From contig NZ_PEBI01000003.1 of NCBI RefSeq assembly GCF_002802875.1, forward strand, positions 124,001 to 188,000: a stretch of DNA of 64,000 nucleotides. Reading direction: 5' to 3'. The notes below the pieces were generated by a model, which was not told where the DNA came from, ran no database searches, and saw nothing but the letters and a program-made list of their open reading frames with translations. Positions 24,733 through 33,745 of the stretch are shown here, one piece after another. The DNA comes from Bifidobacterium primatium. Its GTDB lineage: Bacteria; Actinomycetota; Actinomycetes; Actinomycetales; Bifidobacteriaceae. Numbering within the stretch: position 1 is the first letter of the stretch; each line of letters begins with the position of its first letter. Made by a program: the position numbers and the translations under genes.

Positions 24733-26160
24733 TTACAGCCGGCTGAAGACGAGCCTGGAGCCGATGATGGTGGCGAGCGGACGGCCGGTGACGTCCCATC
24801 CGCCGAATGGCGTGTTGCGGGCCTGGGAGTGGAAGCGCTCGGGATCGACCTTCCATGCCGCATTCGTGTCAAGCACGACGAGGTCGGCGGTCTCGGGATG
24901 CTCCACCGCGCTCAGGTCGAGCATGCGACGGCCCTCGCCGGCGCCGGCCGTATCGAGCATCGCATCGATGTCGGCGGGGTCGTGTCCCATGAGCCGCTGC
25001 GGCTCGGTGGCCATGAGCTCGATGAGTCGCTTGTCGGAGATGTGCCCGCCGTCGACGAGCACCTTGTGGCATACGCCGTAGGCGCATTCGAGTCCGATGA
25101 TGCCGTTGGGCGCCTCGAGGAAGCCGCGTTCCTTCTCCTCGAGCGTATGCGGCGCATGATCGGTGGCGAGCAGGTCGACGGTGCCGTCGGCGATGGCCTC
25201 GATGGTGGCCTGACGGTCGGCCTCCGAGCGCAGCGGCGGGTTCATCTTGGCGAGGGTGCCGTATTCGAGCAGCGCCTCGTCGCTCAGGGCCAGATAGTGC
25301 GGTGCCGTCTCGCAGGTGATGGGCAGACCTTCGGCCTTGGCTTTGCGGATGGCGTCGAAGGAGATGGCCGTGCTCACATGCTGGAAGTGGATGTGCACAC
25401 CGGTCTCACGGGCCTTTTCGATGTCGCGGGCGACGATCTTCAGTTCGGTGTCTTCGGGGATTCCCGGCACGCCGAGCTTGCGCGAGACGGGCCCGTCGTT
25501 GACGGCGCCGGTGTCGTGATGCTCGCAGTGTTCGATGAGGTAGAGGCCGGATTCCCTGACCATGCGCAGCACGTCGTCGAGGATCTCCGGCGTGACGGCC
25601 GAGCCGTCGTCGCTTATCGCGGTGATGGGATGGTCGAGCTGGGAGCGGTCCTTCTCCCCCTCGGCCACGCCTCGGATGTACCAGTGCCAGTCGGCGAGGT
25701 CGGTGGCCTCGTGGCCGGCACGGCCCTTGGACGCACAGACGCACAGGTCGTAGCGCACCGGCAGGTTCACGTCGTGGGCGGAATCGTAGTGCTGGAGGAA
25801 GTCGATGACGCTGTCGAATCCCTTGCCGAGCACCTCCTCGGCGCCGGACTGCTCACGATCCGTGACCTTCACACCGTCCAGCGCCGGCACGGTGTTCGGC
25901 ATGATGAGCACGTTCGTGTAGCCGCCGGATGCCGCGGCGGCGGCGCCTGAGACCATGGACTCCTTGTACGTCTGTCCGGGGTCGCGGAAATGCACATGCG
26001 GGTCGGCGAAGCCCGGTGCCAGCGTGAGTCCCGTGGCGTCGACCTCGCCGTCGAAGACGGCGTCCTCGTCACGGAAGAAGCGCCCTTCATCGGTTTCGGG
26101 AATCACCAGATCGATGGTCTCGCCCGTGTCCCATACGGTGATGTTGCGCAATGTGAGCAT
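24733..26160 (-). CDS. pyrC: Dihydroorotase
   Basis: Zinc amidohydrolase that closes carbamoyl-aspartate to dihydroorotate, step three of UMP synthesis. The 475-residue type I protein has the metal motif DPHVHFRDPG (about 53-62), further metal ligands in IEHCEHHD and HFQHVST, and the C-terminal Asp in LLATDHAPHTLEEKE. AAAGGAAAAG precedes the ATG at 26160. It sits between pyrI and pyrF in the operon. Confidence 0.95.
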   Translation of the reverse strand: MLTLRNITVWDTGETIDLVIPETDEGRFFRDEDAVFDGEVDATGLTLAPGFADPHVHFRDPGQTYKESMVSGAAAAASGGYTNVLIMPNTVPALDGVKVTDREQSGAEEVLGKGFDSVIDFLQHYDSAHDVNLPVRYDLCVCASKGRAGHEATDLADWHWYIRGVAEGEKDRSQLDHPITAISDDGSAVTPEILDDVLRMVRESGLYLIEHCEHHDTGAVNDGPVSRKLGVPGIPEDTELKIVARDIEKARETGVHIHFQHVSTAISFDAIRKAKAEGLPITCETAPHYLALSDEALLEYGTLAKMNPPLRSEADRQATIEAIADGTVDLLATDHAPHTLEEKERGFLEAPNGIIGLECAYGVCHKVLVDGGHISDKRLIELMATEPQRLMGHDPADIDAMLDTAGAGEGRRMLDLSAVEHPETADLVVLDTNAAWKVDPERFHSQARNTPFGGWDVTGRPLATIIGSRLVFSRL

Positions 26161-26229
26161 GTGCTTTTCCTTTCACAGTCGGTGCGGCCGCCGGTATGCC
26201 CGCCGACGGCCGCAGTCCAGGGAACCTGG

Positions 26230-26649
26230 CTAGAACTTGGCTTCCTCGTCGCAGTAGTCGCAGCGGTATTCCTTGCGCTCGGAGTGCACGAGGTGGAAAC
26301 GCTGTTTGATGCCGCGTTCGATGGTGGTCACGCAGCGCGGGTTCACGCAGCTGATGACGTTGGTCACATGCTCGGGCAGGTTCGGGGTGAGCTTCTGTAC
26401 GATCCTGCCGCCGTGCACCACGTCGACGGTCGCCTGACGGGCCACAAGTCCGAGCACGTCGAGGTCGATGTCCTGCTCGCCTTCGATCTTGATGATGTCC
26501 TTGGAACCGAACTGGTGGCTGGTCGTGTTCATGATCAGCGCAAGCCGAGTGGTGGCCGGGTTGATGTTGAGATAGTTGAGCACCTTCAGCGCCGTGCCGG
26601 CGGGCACGTGGTCGATGATGATGCCTTCAGTGATGCTGGTCACCTCCAT
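26230..26649 (-). CDS. pyrI: Aspartate carbamoyltransferase regulatory chain
   Basis: Binds nucleotides and zinc and gives allosteric control to PyrB. The 139-residue protein has the nucleotide domain (IIIDHVPAGTALKVLNYL) and the zinc domain with four cysteines: CVNPRC and CDYC. Start and pyrB stop overlap by one base (TGATG at 26647-26651). Presence of pyrI indicates feedback control of the first committed step by CTP/ATP (established for the family). Confidence 0.95.
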   Translation of the reverse strand: MEVTSITEGIIIDHVPAGTALKVLNYLNINPATTRLALIMNTTSHQFGSKDIIKIEGEQDIDLDVLGLVARQATVDVVHGGRIVQKLTPNLPEHVTNVISCVNPRCVTTIERGIKQRFHLVHSERKEYRCDYCDEEAKF

Positions 26650-27653
26650 CAGGCGGCCACCTCCTTCGCGTTGACCGCGTCGATTCCTTCGGGGTCGAAT
26701 CCGGGCAGTTCGTCGCCCAGTACGGAGCATTCCAATGCCATACGCATGAGCATGCCGTTCTTCACCTGCTCGAAGTAGGCGGCACGCGGGTCGTGGTCCA
26801 CCTCCACGGCGATCTCGTTGACGCGTGGCAGCGGGTGCAGCACGGCCATATCCTTCTTGGCGAGCTTGAGCTTGTCCTCGTCGAGGATGTAGGTGTCGCG
26901 CAGGCGCAGGTAGTCGTCCTCGTTGAAGAAACGCTCCTGCTGCACACGGGTCATGTACAGCACATCGAGGTCGCCGATCACCGAGACGAGGTCCTTGACC
27001 TCCACATAGGTGCAGTTCTCGGTGGCGTTGATGCGGTCGATCACGTACTGCGGGGTCTTCAGCTCGTCGGGGCTGATGAGCACGAAGTTCACGTTGCCGA
27101 AGCGGCACAGCGTCTCGATGAGCGAGTGCACGGTGCGGCCGAAGGTGAGGTCGCCGCACAGACCCACGGTGAGGTTGTTGATGCGGCCGAAGCGCGACTG
27201 CAGCGTGCACAGGTCGGCGAGCGTCTGCGTGGGATGCATGTGTCCGCCGTCGCCGGCGTTGATCACGGGAATGTCCACCGCCTCCGAGGCCACCAGCGCA
27301 GCACCCTCCTTCGGGTGGCGGATGGCGACGACGTCGACGAAGTTCGCGACGGTCTTCAACGTGTCGGCGATGGATTCGCCCTTGCTCACCGACGCCTGCT
27401 GGGCTCCGGCGAAACCGATGACGCGGCCGCCGAGACGCAGCATGGCGGTCTCGAAGCTCAGACGCGTGCGGGTGCTCGGCTCATAGAACAACGTTGCGAT
27501 GATACGGCCGTCGCAGGTGTGCGAGACCAGTTTGCGATTTGCGTCGATGTACTGCGCCTTGCGCAGCAGAAGCTCGATCTGCTCGGTGCTGAGATCGTCG
27601 AGCGTGACAACGCTTTTTCCGATGAAATCCTCGCTCGGGGATATTGATGACAT
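26649..27653 (-). CDS. pyrB: Aspartate carbamoyltransferase catalytic chain
   Basis: Condenses aspartate and carbamoyl phosphate, the committed step of UMP synthesis. The 334-residue protein has the carbamoyl-phosphate motif FYEPSTRTRLSFETAM (about 54-69), SVSKGESIADT, HPTQTLADL and the aspartate-binding HPLPRVNEI. GGAAAGG precedes the ATG at 27653. It is the first gene of the operon pyrB-I-C-F-K-D-E. The 155 bases upstream have a TCCC-TAT-GGGA dyad near 27721-27732 but no attenuator I can prove. Confidence 0.96.
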   Translation of the reverse strand: MSSISPSEDFIGKSVVTLDDLSTEQIELLLRKAQYIDANRKLVSHTCDGRIIATLFYEPSTRTRLSFETAMLRLGGRVIGFAGAQQASVSKGESIADTLKTVANFVDVVAIRHPKEGAALVASEAVDIPVINAGDGGHMHPTQTLADLCTLQSRFGRINNLTVGLCGDLTFGRTVHSLIETLCRFGNVNFVLISPDELKTPQYVIDRINATENCTYVEVKDLVSVIGDLDVLYMTRVQQERFFNEDDYLRLRDTYILDEDKLKLAKKDMAVLHPLPRVNEIAVEVDHDPRAAYFEQVKNGMLMRMALECSVLGDELPGFDPEGIDAVNAKEVAA

Positions 27654-27808
27654 GCGCGCCTTTCCGTCGTTGTTTGGATTCAGGCGGCCACAACATCGTC
27701 GCGACCTAATCAAGTCTAAATTCCCATAGGGACGGAAAGACGCAAAAACATGACACGCGTTGTTTACGTTGGCTTCGGCGGCCGTTCACCTCGGTCCGTC
27801 GAAACCTC

Positions 27809-28318
27809 CTACTCCTCTCCTTCTCGTTTTTTCGCGGCGGCGACCTCCAACTGGTCGAGGAAGTCGGTGAGATAGTGGATGACGCGCCTGCCGCCGGCCA
27901 GCACGCGTTCATCGACCGCCTGGTTGCGGCCCGCCTTGAGCTGGGTGACGATGCGGTCACCCTGATGCTCGCGCCTGGCGCTGAACCTGCATAGCACCAC
28001 GGCGTCCTGCGGAGGCTCCTCGCAGATGGAGATGGCGTAACGGGCCACGACCATGGGATCGTCATTATGGGGAAGCTGCTGGTTGATGAGCATGGCCAGT
28101 GTCTCCAACACGCGACGCTGGCCTTCGGACGCCTTGATCTCATCGTTGACGCGCACGCTCACGGCGACGCCATTGAGCTCCCTGGACGGCTGGTCGGCGC
28201 AGATCACCGCCTCGAGGTTCATGTCGTCGATTTCGGCGTCTGCGTCGAATGCATAGTAGTAGCCGAGCGTGCTGAACCCGTCGGCGTCGGTGATGGGGCT
28301 TGTTGCGTCGTCGCTCAT
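27809..28318 (-). CDS. Conserved hypothetical protein
   Basis: I do not recognise this family. The 169-residue protein is soluble and acidic, with a short N-terminal disordered part (MSDDATSPITDADGF), a central alpha/beta-like region with several cysteines (VICADQPS, ISICEEPPQ, VVLCRFS), and a C-terminal helix ending in KKREGEE. AAGGAGCGC precedes the ATG at 28318. It stands alone between the pyr operon and the antiporter. Regular high-G+C codon use supports a real gene. Confidence 0.65.
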   Translation of the reverse strand: MSDDATSPITDADGFSTLGYYYAFDADAEIDDMNLEAVICADQPSRELNGVAVSVRVNDEIKASEGQRRVLETLAMLINQQLPHNDDPMVVARYAISICEEPPQDAVVLCRFSARREHQGDRIVTQLKAGRNQAVDERVLAGGRRVIHYLTDFLDQLEVAAAKKREGEE

Positions 28319-28394
28319 GGATGCGCTCCTTCTTCGGAAGATAAAACGTCTACGCACAGCATAGCGGATGATCGCCGTTCTGAAGATAAAAGAA

Positions 28395-28416
28395 GCCTCC
28401 CTCTGACGAGGGAGGC
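28395..28416 (-). terminator. Rho-independent terminator of the antiporter transcript
   Basis: Arms GCCTCCCTC (28395-28403) and GAGGGAGGC (28408-28416) form a perfect 9-bp stem with a TGAC loop. On the minus strand it is followed by TTCTTTTATC (complement of 28384-28393). It lies about 245 bases after the antiporter stop, beyond the repeats at 28458-28676. Confidence 0.8.
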
Positions 28417-28457
28417 GGAGACTAAAGAAAACGACGGGAGAAACCGAACGCCCGAAA

Positions 28458-28676
28458 GCATGCCACGCTCGTCAGAGCACGGCGGTCCTGCAATTAGGGA
28501 CCGCCTGCGGCAGCGTTTATCTGGCTTTCTCGCTCGATGAAATTGCAAATCGGCATGCCGTGCTCATTAGAGCACGGCGGTCCCGCAATTAGGGACTGCC
28601 TGCGGCAGCGCCTTACTGGCTTTCTCGCTCGATAAAATCGCTCGAAAGCATGCGGTGCTCGTTAGAGCACCGCATC
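28458..28676. repeat. 95-bp tandem repeats with hairpins in the antiporter 3' region
   Basis: Units at 28458-28552 and 28553-28647 are each 95 bp and highly similar. A third partial unit (28648-28676) overlaps the last codons of the antiporter. Each unit begins GCATGC, then a hairpin with arms of about nine bases around GAGCAC; in units 2 and 3 both arms are perfect yet differ in sequence. A second hairpin follows (GGCGGTCC with GGACCGCC). The region 28319-28661 contains no gene otherwise. Confidence 0.85.
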
Positions 28677-30686
28677 CGCTTGCATGAGGTAGACGTTTTG
28701 GCGCATCATCTTGGCCTGGCTGCGCGTGATCTCCTCTTCCTCCTGCATCTCGCGAATCGTCTCCAGCTCGAGACGGAACGTCTGCGTGCGGATGTCCTCC
28801 ACGCCCTGACGCGACGGCAACGACGACAACGTGGGCAACGACGACGACTTCGCATGCAAAGTGCTCAATGCGGCACGGTATTCGCCGATCAGACGGGCGA
28901 TGATCTCCGCGTTCTCCACATCGGTGAGCACCTCGTTCTTCAGGTGCCCGATGGTGGCCTCGAACAGTTCGATCTGGATGCTGCGCATCATATCGGTCTT
29001 ATGCGGGTCCAGACCGGGCGTCACCCGTGCCAGCAGCGACCAGATGCGACGCAGCAGAATCATGGCCTGACGACGGGGCTTGGCCTGACGGATCTGGATG
29101 TGGTGGCCGCCCGAGCCGGTGAGATGATTCAGCGAACTGTTGAGACGGGTGATGAGCTGTTCGGCGGCCTCCTCCTTTTCGGGATGCTCCTCGAGCAGGT
29201 CGTTCAGCCACTCCCGCTCCCATTCAAGCGTCGAGACGCGAACCTTCTGTTCTCGTTTGATGGTCTCCTGGGGAACCGCGAGCTTCACGCGGTCGATGCG
29301 CTCCGTGTAGGAGTGCATGACGGCACGCACCTCCTCATGGGTCTCCGGGGTGTCGAGCTCGGCGATCTTCGTAAGCGTGCGGCGCAGCATCTCCACGTTG
29401 TCCTTTGCATACTCCTCGCCCTTCACGTCGTCGTCGCGCGGTGCCAGCAGCGGAAGGATGATGTTCGCCAACACCAGCGACACCACGATGTAGCCGGAGA
29501 CGATGAACAGCAGGGCGCTGCGCAGTGGAATATGCGTGGCCTCGTCGATGCCGTTGGGCAGCGTGAACGCCAATGCCAGCGAGATCGTGCCCTTCGGGCC
29601 GCCGAACGTCATGACCAGGGCGCTGTGCACTCGCTCCTTCGTAAGCTTGCGGCGCTTGCGGGTGACCCGGTCCTTGGTGACGCGCAGCATGCCCAGCATC
29701 CACAGGAAACGGATGACGAGGGACACGACGGTGAGCACCACCACGGCCAGCACGAGCATCCAGCTGCTCACCGATTCGTTCTGCCAGCTGGAGCGCATGG
29801 CGATGGGCAGTTCGATGCCGAGCAGCACGAACACCGAACCGTTCAGCGTGAATTCGATGAACTGCCATACGGAGTTCGAAACCAGATTGGTGCGGGCGAT
29901 GTCGCTGCCGAAGCCGTAACGCTGGAAGGTGATGAGCAGGCCTGCGGCCACCACCGCCAGCACGCCGGAGACATGCAGGTGCTCGGCCCCCACATAGGCC
30001 GCGAACGGAATCAGCACCTCTATGCCGATGCGCAGGGTCATCGTCTCCATACGGTATCGGCGCAGCAACAGCACCAGCTTGTTGAAGACGAATCCGGCGA
30101 CCACGCCCACGGCGACGCCGCCGAAGAAGCTCACCGTGATGCCTTGGGCGAACTGCGCAAGGGAGAACGTGCCCGTGAGCGCGGCGAGACAGGCGAACTG
30201 GAAGCCCACGATGCTGGCCGCGTCGTTGAACAGGCTTTCGCCGCGCAGCACGTTCAGCTGTCGCTCGGTCAGCTTCGCCTCCTTGCTCAGCGAGGCGACG
30301 GCCACAGCGTCGGTGGGGCCGAGCGCCGCGCCGAGCGCCAGTGCCGCGGCAAGCGGCACCGCAGGCCACAGCACATGCAGCGTGATGCCGGTGACGGCGA
30401 GCGAGAGCAGCACCAGTCCGATAGCCAACGACAGCGACGGCCCCAGGTCCTTGGCCACTTCACGACGGGGGACGTTGCGGGCCTCAAGGAACAGCAGCGG
30501 GGCGATGAACAGCACCATGAACAGTTCCGAATCCAGTTCCAGATTCGGCAGGAACGGCGTGAAATACCAGACCACACCCAAGGCGATCTGCACAAGCGGC
30601 GTCGACACGCGGGGAATGAAGCTGCTCAGCGCCGACGACACCAGAACGGCGATAAGCACTTGAAGGACCAGGGTGAGTTGGGCCAT
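28662..30686 (-). CDS. Na+/H+ antiporter (CPA1/NhaP type)
   Basis: A 674-residue cation:proton antiporter that exchanges protons for Na+ or K+ across the membrane. About 12 helices fill residues 1-410; conserved acidic positions appear in ALGAALGPTDAVAVASLS and RGESLFNDAASIVGFQ (the ND pair of the transport site), and TFGGPKGTISLALA lies near residue 316. The C-terminal 260 residues are cytoplasmic and helical, probably regulatory. GAAAAGG lies a short way before the ATG at 30686. The last codons overlap the 95-bp repeat units. Confidence 0.93.
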   Translation of the reverse strand: MAQLTLVLQVLIAVLVSSALSSFIPRVSTPLVQIALGVVWYFTPFLPNLELDSELFMVLFIAPLLFLEARNVPRREVAKDLGPSLSLAIGLVLLSLAVTGITLHVLWPAVPLAAALALGAALGPTDAVAVASLSKEAKLTERQLNVLRGESLFNDAASIVGFQFACLAALTGTFSLAQFAQGITVSFFGGVAVGVVAGFVFNKLVLLLRRYRMETMTLRIGIEVLIPFAAYVGAEHLHVSGVLAVVAAGLLITFQRYGFGSDIARTNLVSNSVWQFIEFTLNGSVFVLLGIELPIAMRSSWQNESVSSWMLVLAVVVLTVVSLVIRFLWMLGMLRVTKDRVTRKRRKLTKERVHSALVMTFGGPKGTISLALAFTLPNGIDEATHIPLRSALLFIVSGYIVVSLVLANIILPLLAPRDDDVKGEEYAKDNVEMLRRTLTKIAELDTPETHEEVRAVMHSYTERIDRVKLAVPQETIKREQKVRVSTLEWEREWLNDLLEEHPEKEEAAEQLITRLNSSLNHLTGSGGHHIQIRQAKPRRQAMILLRRIWSLLARVTPGLDPHKTDMMRSIQIELFEATIGHLKNEVLTDVENAEIIARLIGEYRAALSTLHAKSSSLPTLSSLPSRQGVEDIRTQTFRLELETIREMQEEEEITRSQAKMMRQNVYLMQADAVL

Positions 30687-30849
30687 ACGGGAAGGACCTT
30701 TTCTTCTCTCTTATTGACAAAATCTATTCAAAATGCTAGCAGTCAAACGTTTTCATCGCGTTAAGGATTCGTCCATGGCTTATTCATTTTCGCGGGAAAA
30801 CCACGCCTCCAAAGATTCCCGCCCGTAAGGAGTCGGCGTCGACGAGCGG

Positions 30850-32049
30850 TCACAGTCCCGCCTTCTTGAGCTCGGCGACGATGCCCACGTAGAACTCGCG
30901 CACATCGAATCCCTCGATGTTCTCACGGTTGAGGTCGATCATGTCGGCATGCGAGATGCCGCGTCTGCCATTCGGCTCCAGCCAGATGAACCGCTCCCCC
31001 CACGGGAACGACGGCTTGGACACCAGTCCGTCGTTGGGGCCGTCGAACCATTTGACCAGCGGATACGTGAAGTTCAACGGGAATTTGCCGGTCGTCGCGT
31101 GGGCGAGCCTCGACCCCACGCTTTGGCATCGTATGCCGGGGAACGGCTCGAGCCCGATCCGCTCGTTGATGCGGGCGCATCCCTCCTGCGTGAGGTCATG
31201 CACGGCAGCCATGAAGTCCGGGGTCTTGTCCCCCAGACGGGCCGCTGCGGTGTTGTAGGCGGATTCGACCCTGTGCTGGGCGGAGAGAGGAATGTGGGAC
31301 AGCAGATAGTCGGCGAATCCGCATCCCCGATGAGGCGTGTTGATGGTGGTCAGTGACGCGACCCACCGGCCGGCGCCGCATCGCGCGATGGCGTAGCGCA
31401 TATCGAGCCCGCCCTTGGAATGGGCGATGACGTTGACCTTGCCGCAGCCGGTCTGTTCCACGATTCGGCGTATGCGTTCGGCGAGCTCGACGGCGCTGTC
31501 CGCGACCGACGAGGCTGACTGGTGCTCACCGTAGAAGATTCGCGCGCCGTTGCGTTCCAGCTCGTCCGGTATTCGCCCCCAGTAATTCAACGCCTTGGTA
31601 TCCCGGAAGAACACGCCGTGCACCAGCAGGACAGGGTATCGGGTCGCGCAGATTCCGGCCGGCGCACGACGTCTATCGAATGCCTCCTTCTCCGATTCGA
31701 ACCGCACCTCGCGCTCGACGGTGCGGATGATCAGCCGCAACGCGACCAGATTCGCGATGGGTATCCATCCGCACAGAATGCCGATGACGCGAATCTTCAG
31801 ACCCAATTGCACGGAGGCGAGATAGACGGCGATGATGCCGATCCAGAAGACGACGGATTCGATCAGCGCGAACACCGCCAGCGACGAGACCCAGGGCATC
31901 CACCGGGAGGGCAAGGCGAAGAACGCCGACACGACGAATGCGGCACCGCCGATGAGCACGGTCCACCAGAACACCTTCAGAAGAATCACACCGAACCGGC
32001 AGATCGCGATACGGCGCGAGCCGGTCATCCCACCCGTTTTCCGTTTCAT
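30850..32049 (-). CDS. Membrane-anchored alpha/beta hydrolase (lipase-like)
   Basis: A 399-residue protein. The first 120 residues hold about three membrane helices. The hydrolase domain follows: oxyanion segment YPVLLVHGVFFRD, nucleophile motif VIAHSKGG (serine in AHSKG), acid in GPNDGLVS, and the catalytic histidine in GISHADMIDL. It resembles triacylglycerol lipases and esterases of the LipA/EstA type. GGAGG lies ten bases before the ATG at 32049. The frame is open upstream to 32229 but without family character. The substrate is not known. Confidence 0.85.
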   Translation of the reverse strand: MKRKTGGMTGSRRIAICRFGVILLKVFWWTVLIGGAAFVVSAFFALPSRWMPWVSSLAVFALIESVVFWIGIIAVYLASVQLGLKIRVIGILCGWIPIANLVALRLIIRTVEREVRFESEKEAFDRRRAPAGICATRYPVLLVHGVFFRDTKALNYWGRIPDELERNGARIFYGEHQSASSVADSAVELAERIRRIVEQTGCGKVNVIAHSKGGLDMRYAIARCGAGRWVASLTTINTPHRGCGFADYLLSHIPLSAQHRVESAYNTAAARLGDKTPDFMAAVHDLTQEGCARINERIGLEPFPGIRCQSVGSRLAHATTGKFPLNFTYPLVKWFDGPNDGLVSKPSFPWGERFIWLEPNGRRGISHADMIDLNRENIEGFDVREFYVGIVAELKKAGL

Positions 32050-32297
32050 CCCGTTCACGCCTCCATTGCACCACGAACCATACACAATGGCGGGATTATC
32101 AGACGCGGCGCCGTCATCCGACGGCACGGAGATCACTGGACACCATGTCGTCTTGTGATTTACCGCCATGTGGTCCCGACAATATTCAGGCAGCGTACGC
32201 ATAATTCCCATGAATACCCGCATGCGCATCCTACAATGGGAGGCGGGATCTATTCATCCGCCTACTATGGCTCTAATTCATGGACAGCGAGGTATCC

Positions 32298-33125
32298 ATG
32301 GCGATTCAATCGACTATTACGCTGAACAACGGCACGGTCATCCCCCAGGTCGGTCTGGGAGTGTTCCAGACTCCGGACGGCGACACCACCGTAAACGCGG
32401 TCCAGACCGCGCTGGAAGCCGGCTACCGACACATCGACACGGCGATGATCTATCGCAACGAGGCCTCGGTCGGCGAGGGCATCCGCCGTTCCGGCGTGCC
32501 GCGTGAGGATATCTTCCTCACCACGAAGCTGTGGAACGACGACATTCGCTCCCATCGCGCAAAGGATGCGTTCCAAGAGAGCCTTGACAGGCTCGGGCTG
32601 GATTATGTCGACCTGTATCTCATCCACTGGCCTGCGGACGGCTGGCAGCAGGCCTGGGACGACATGCAGGAGATCTATGCCTCCGGCCGCGCGAAGGCCA
32701 TCGGCGTGAGCAACTTCCATGAGCATCATCTCGCCGACCTTCTGGCGAACAGCGACGTGACGCCGGCCGCCGACCAGATCGAATCCTCACCGCAGTTCCC
32801 CAACCAGCCGCTTATCGACGCGGTGCAGGCCAAGGGCATCGCCGCGGAGGCGTGGAGTCCTCTCGGCGGCACGGGCGGCAGTCTGCTCGGCAACCCCGCA
32901 TTGGCCGAGATCGGCGCGAAATACGGCAAGTCGCCGGCGCAGGTGGCGATTCGCTGGCATATCCAGCGTGGTGTGGTCGTGCTGCCGAAGTCCACACATG
33001 CCGAACGCATCAGGCAGAATCTCGATGTGTTCGATTTCACGCTCTCCGAGGCCGACATGGCCGCCGTCAGTGCGTTGGACACCGGCAGGCGCAACGGTTC
33101 CGATCCGGATAACTTCGCGTTCTGA
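32298..33125 (+). CDS. Aldo/keto reductase
   Basis: A 275-residue NADPH-dependent reductase of carbonyl compounds, probably of the 2,5-diketo-gluconate reductase type. The catalytic tetrad is visible: Asp in YRHIDTA, Tyr in AMIYRNE, Lys in LTTKLW and His in YLIHWP. The NADP-binding end has PKSTHAERIRQN. GAGGTATCC precedes the ATG at 32298. A similar gene lies at 54246-55100, on the other side of the defence block; the two share a 25-base identical stretch. Confidence 0.93.
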   Translation: MAIQSTITLNNGTVIPQVGLGVFQTPDGDTTVNAVQTALEAGYRHIDTAMIYRNEASVGEGIRRSGVPREDIFLTTKLWNDDIRSHRAKDAFQESLDRLGLDYVDLYLIHWPADGWQQAWDDMQEIYASGRAKAIGVSNFHEHHLADLLANSDVTPAADQIESSPQFPNQPLIDAVQAKGIAAEAWSPLGGTGGSLLGNPALAEIGAKYGKSPAQVAIRWHIQRGVVVLPKSTHAERIRQNLDVFDFTLSEADMAAVSALDTGRRNGSDPDNFAF

Positions 33126-33135
33126 TTCCGACCGC

Positions 33136-33154
33136 AGGCCCCGTTCAGGGGCCT
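33136..33154 (+). terminator. Short GC-rich hairpin after the aldo/keto reductase
   Basis: Arms AGGCCCC (33136-33142) and GGGGCCT (33148-33154) form a perfect 7-bp stem with a five-base loop, ten bases after the stop codon. The following GTTCGCC is not a clear U-tract, so termination is only likely. Confidence 0.4.
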
Positions 33155-33251
33155 GTTCGCCATCCGTCGTCCATGCCGCCTTCCCGACGTCGGATTCTTC
33201 CGAACATGATGACGCAACGTTGCAAGAACGATTGCAAAGGAGTGGTCCCAA

Positions 33252-33722
33252 ATGTCGTTCGCCACGGTCCATCAGGACATCACCACCATGCAGGTCGACG
33301 CCATCGTCAACGCGGCCAACACGCGGCTGCGTATGGGAGGAGGAGTCTGCGGCGCGATATTCCACGCGGCGGGCGCGGAGAAGCTCCAGCGGGCCTGCGA
33401 CCGCCTCTCCCCCATCGTCACCGGTCAGGCCATCGCCACCACCGGATTCGATCTGCCGGCGCACTACGTCATCCATACGGCGGGCCCCATCTGGCACGGC
33501 GGCGATCATGGCGAGGAACGTCTGCTGCGCGCCTGCTACCGAAATTCGCTGAAGCTTGCGGACAAGCTGCATTGCACGAGCATCGCCTTCCCGCTGATCT
33601 CCAGCGGCATCTACGGGTATCCAAAGGATGCGGCGCTCGATGTCGCCGAGGACGAAATCCAATCCTACCTTGATGAAACGCCGTCGACGGACATCAATGT
33701 GTATCTGGTGCTGTTCGGCTGA
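33252..33722 (+). CDS. Macrodomain protein (ADP-ribose/O-acetyl-ADP-ribose deacetylase type)
   Basis: A 156-residue single macrodomain. The family binds ADP-ribose and removes it from proteins or hydrolyses O-acetyl-ADP-ribose. Diagnostic parts are QDITTMQVDAIVNAANTRLRMGGGVCGAIFHAAG (the loop with NAAN and GGGV), VIHTAGPIW, and FPLISSGIYGYPKDAA. AAAGGAGTGG precedes the ATG at 33252. It is convergent with the amidase gene that follows. Confidence 0.94.
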   Translation: MSFATVHQDITTMQVDAIVNAANTRLRMGGGVCGAIFHAAGAEKLQRACDRLSPIVTGQAIATTGFDLPAHYVIHTAGPIWHGGDHGEERLLRACYRNSLKLADKLHCTSIAFPLISSGIYGYPKDAALDVAEDEIQSYLDETPSTDINVYLVLFG

Positions 33723-33745
33723 TGCGCCCCGATCGGTGCCGGCGT

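Noticed and set aside
28650-30764. A 704-codon open frame antisense to the Na+/H+ antiporter, and similar very long antisense frames at 46809-48959, 55960-58563 and 61316-63190
   Set aside because: They mirror well-supported genes on the other strand, have no family motifs, and are rich in H, R, G and V as expected for complementary frames of high-G+C genes.
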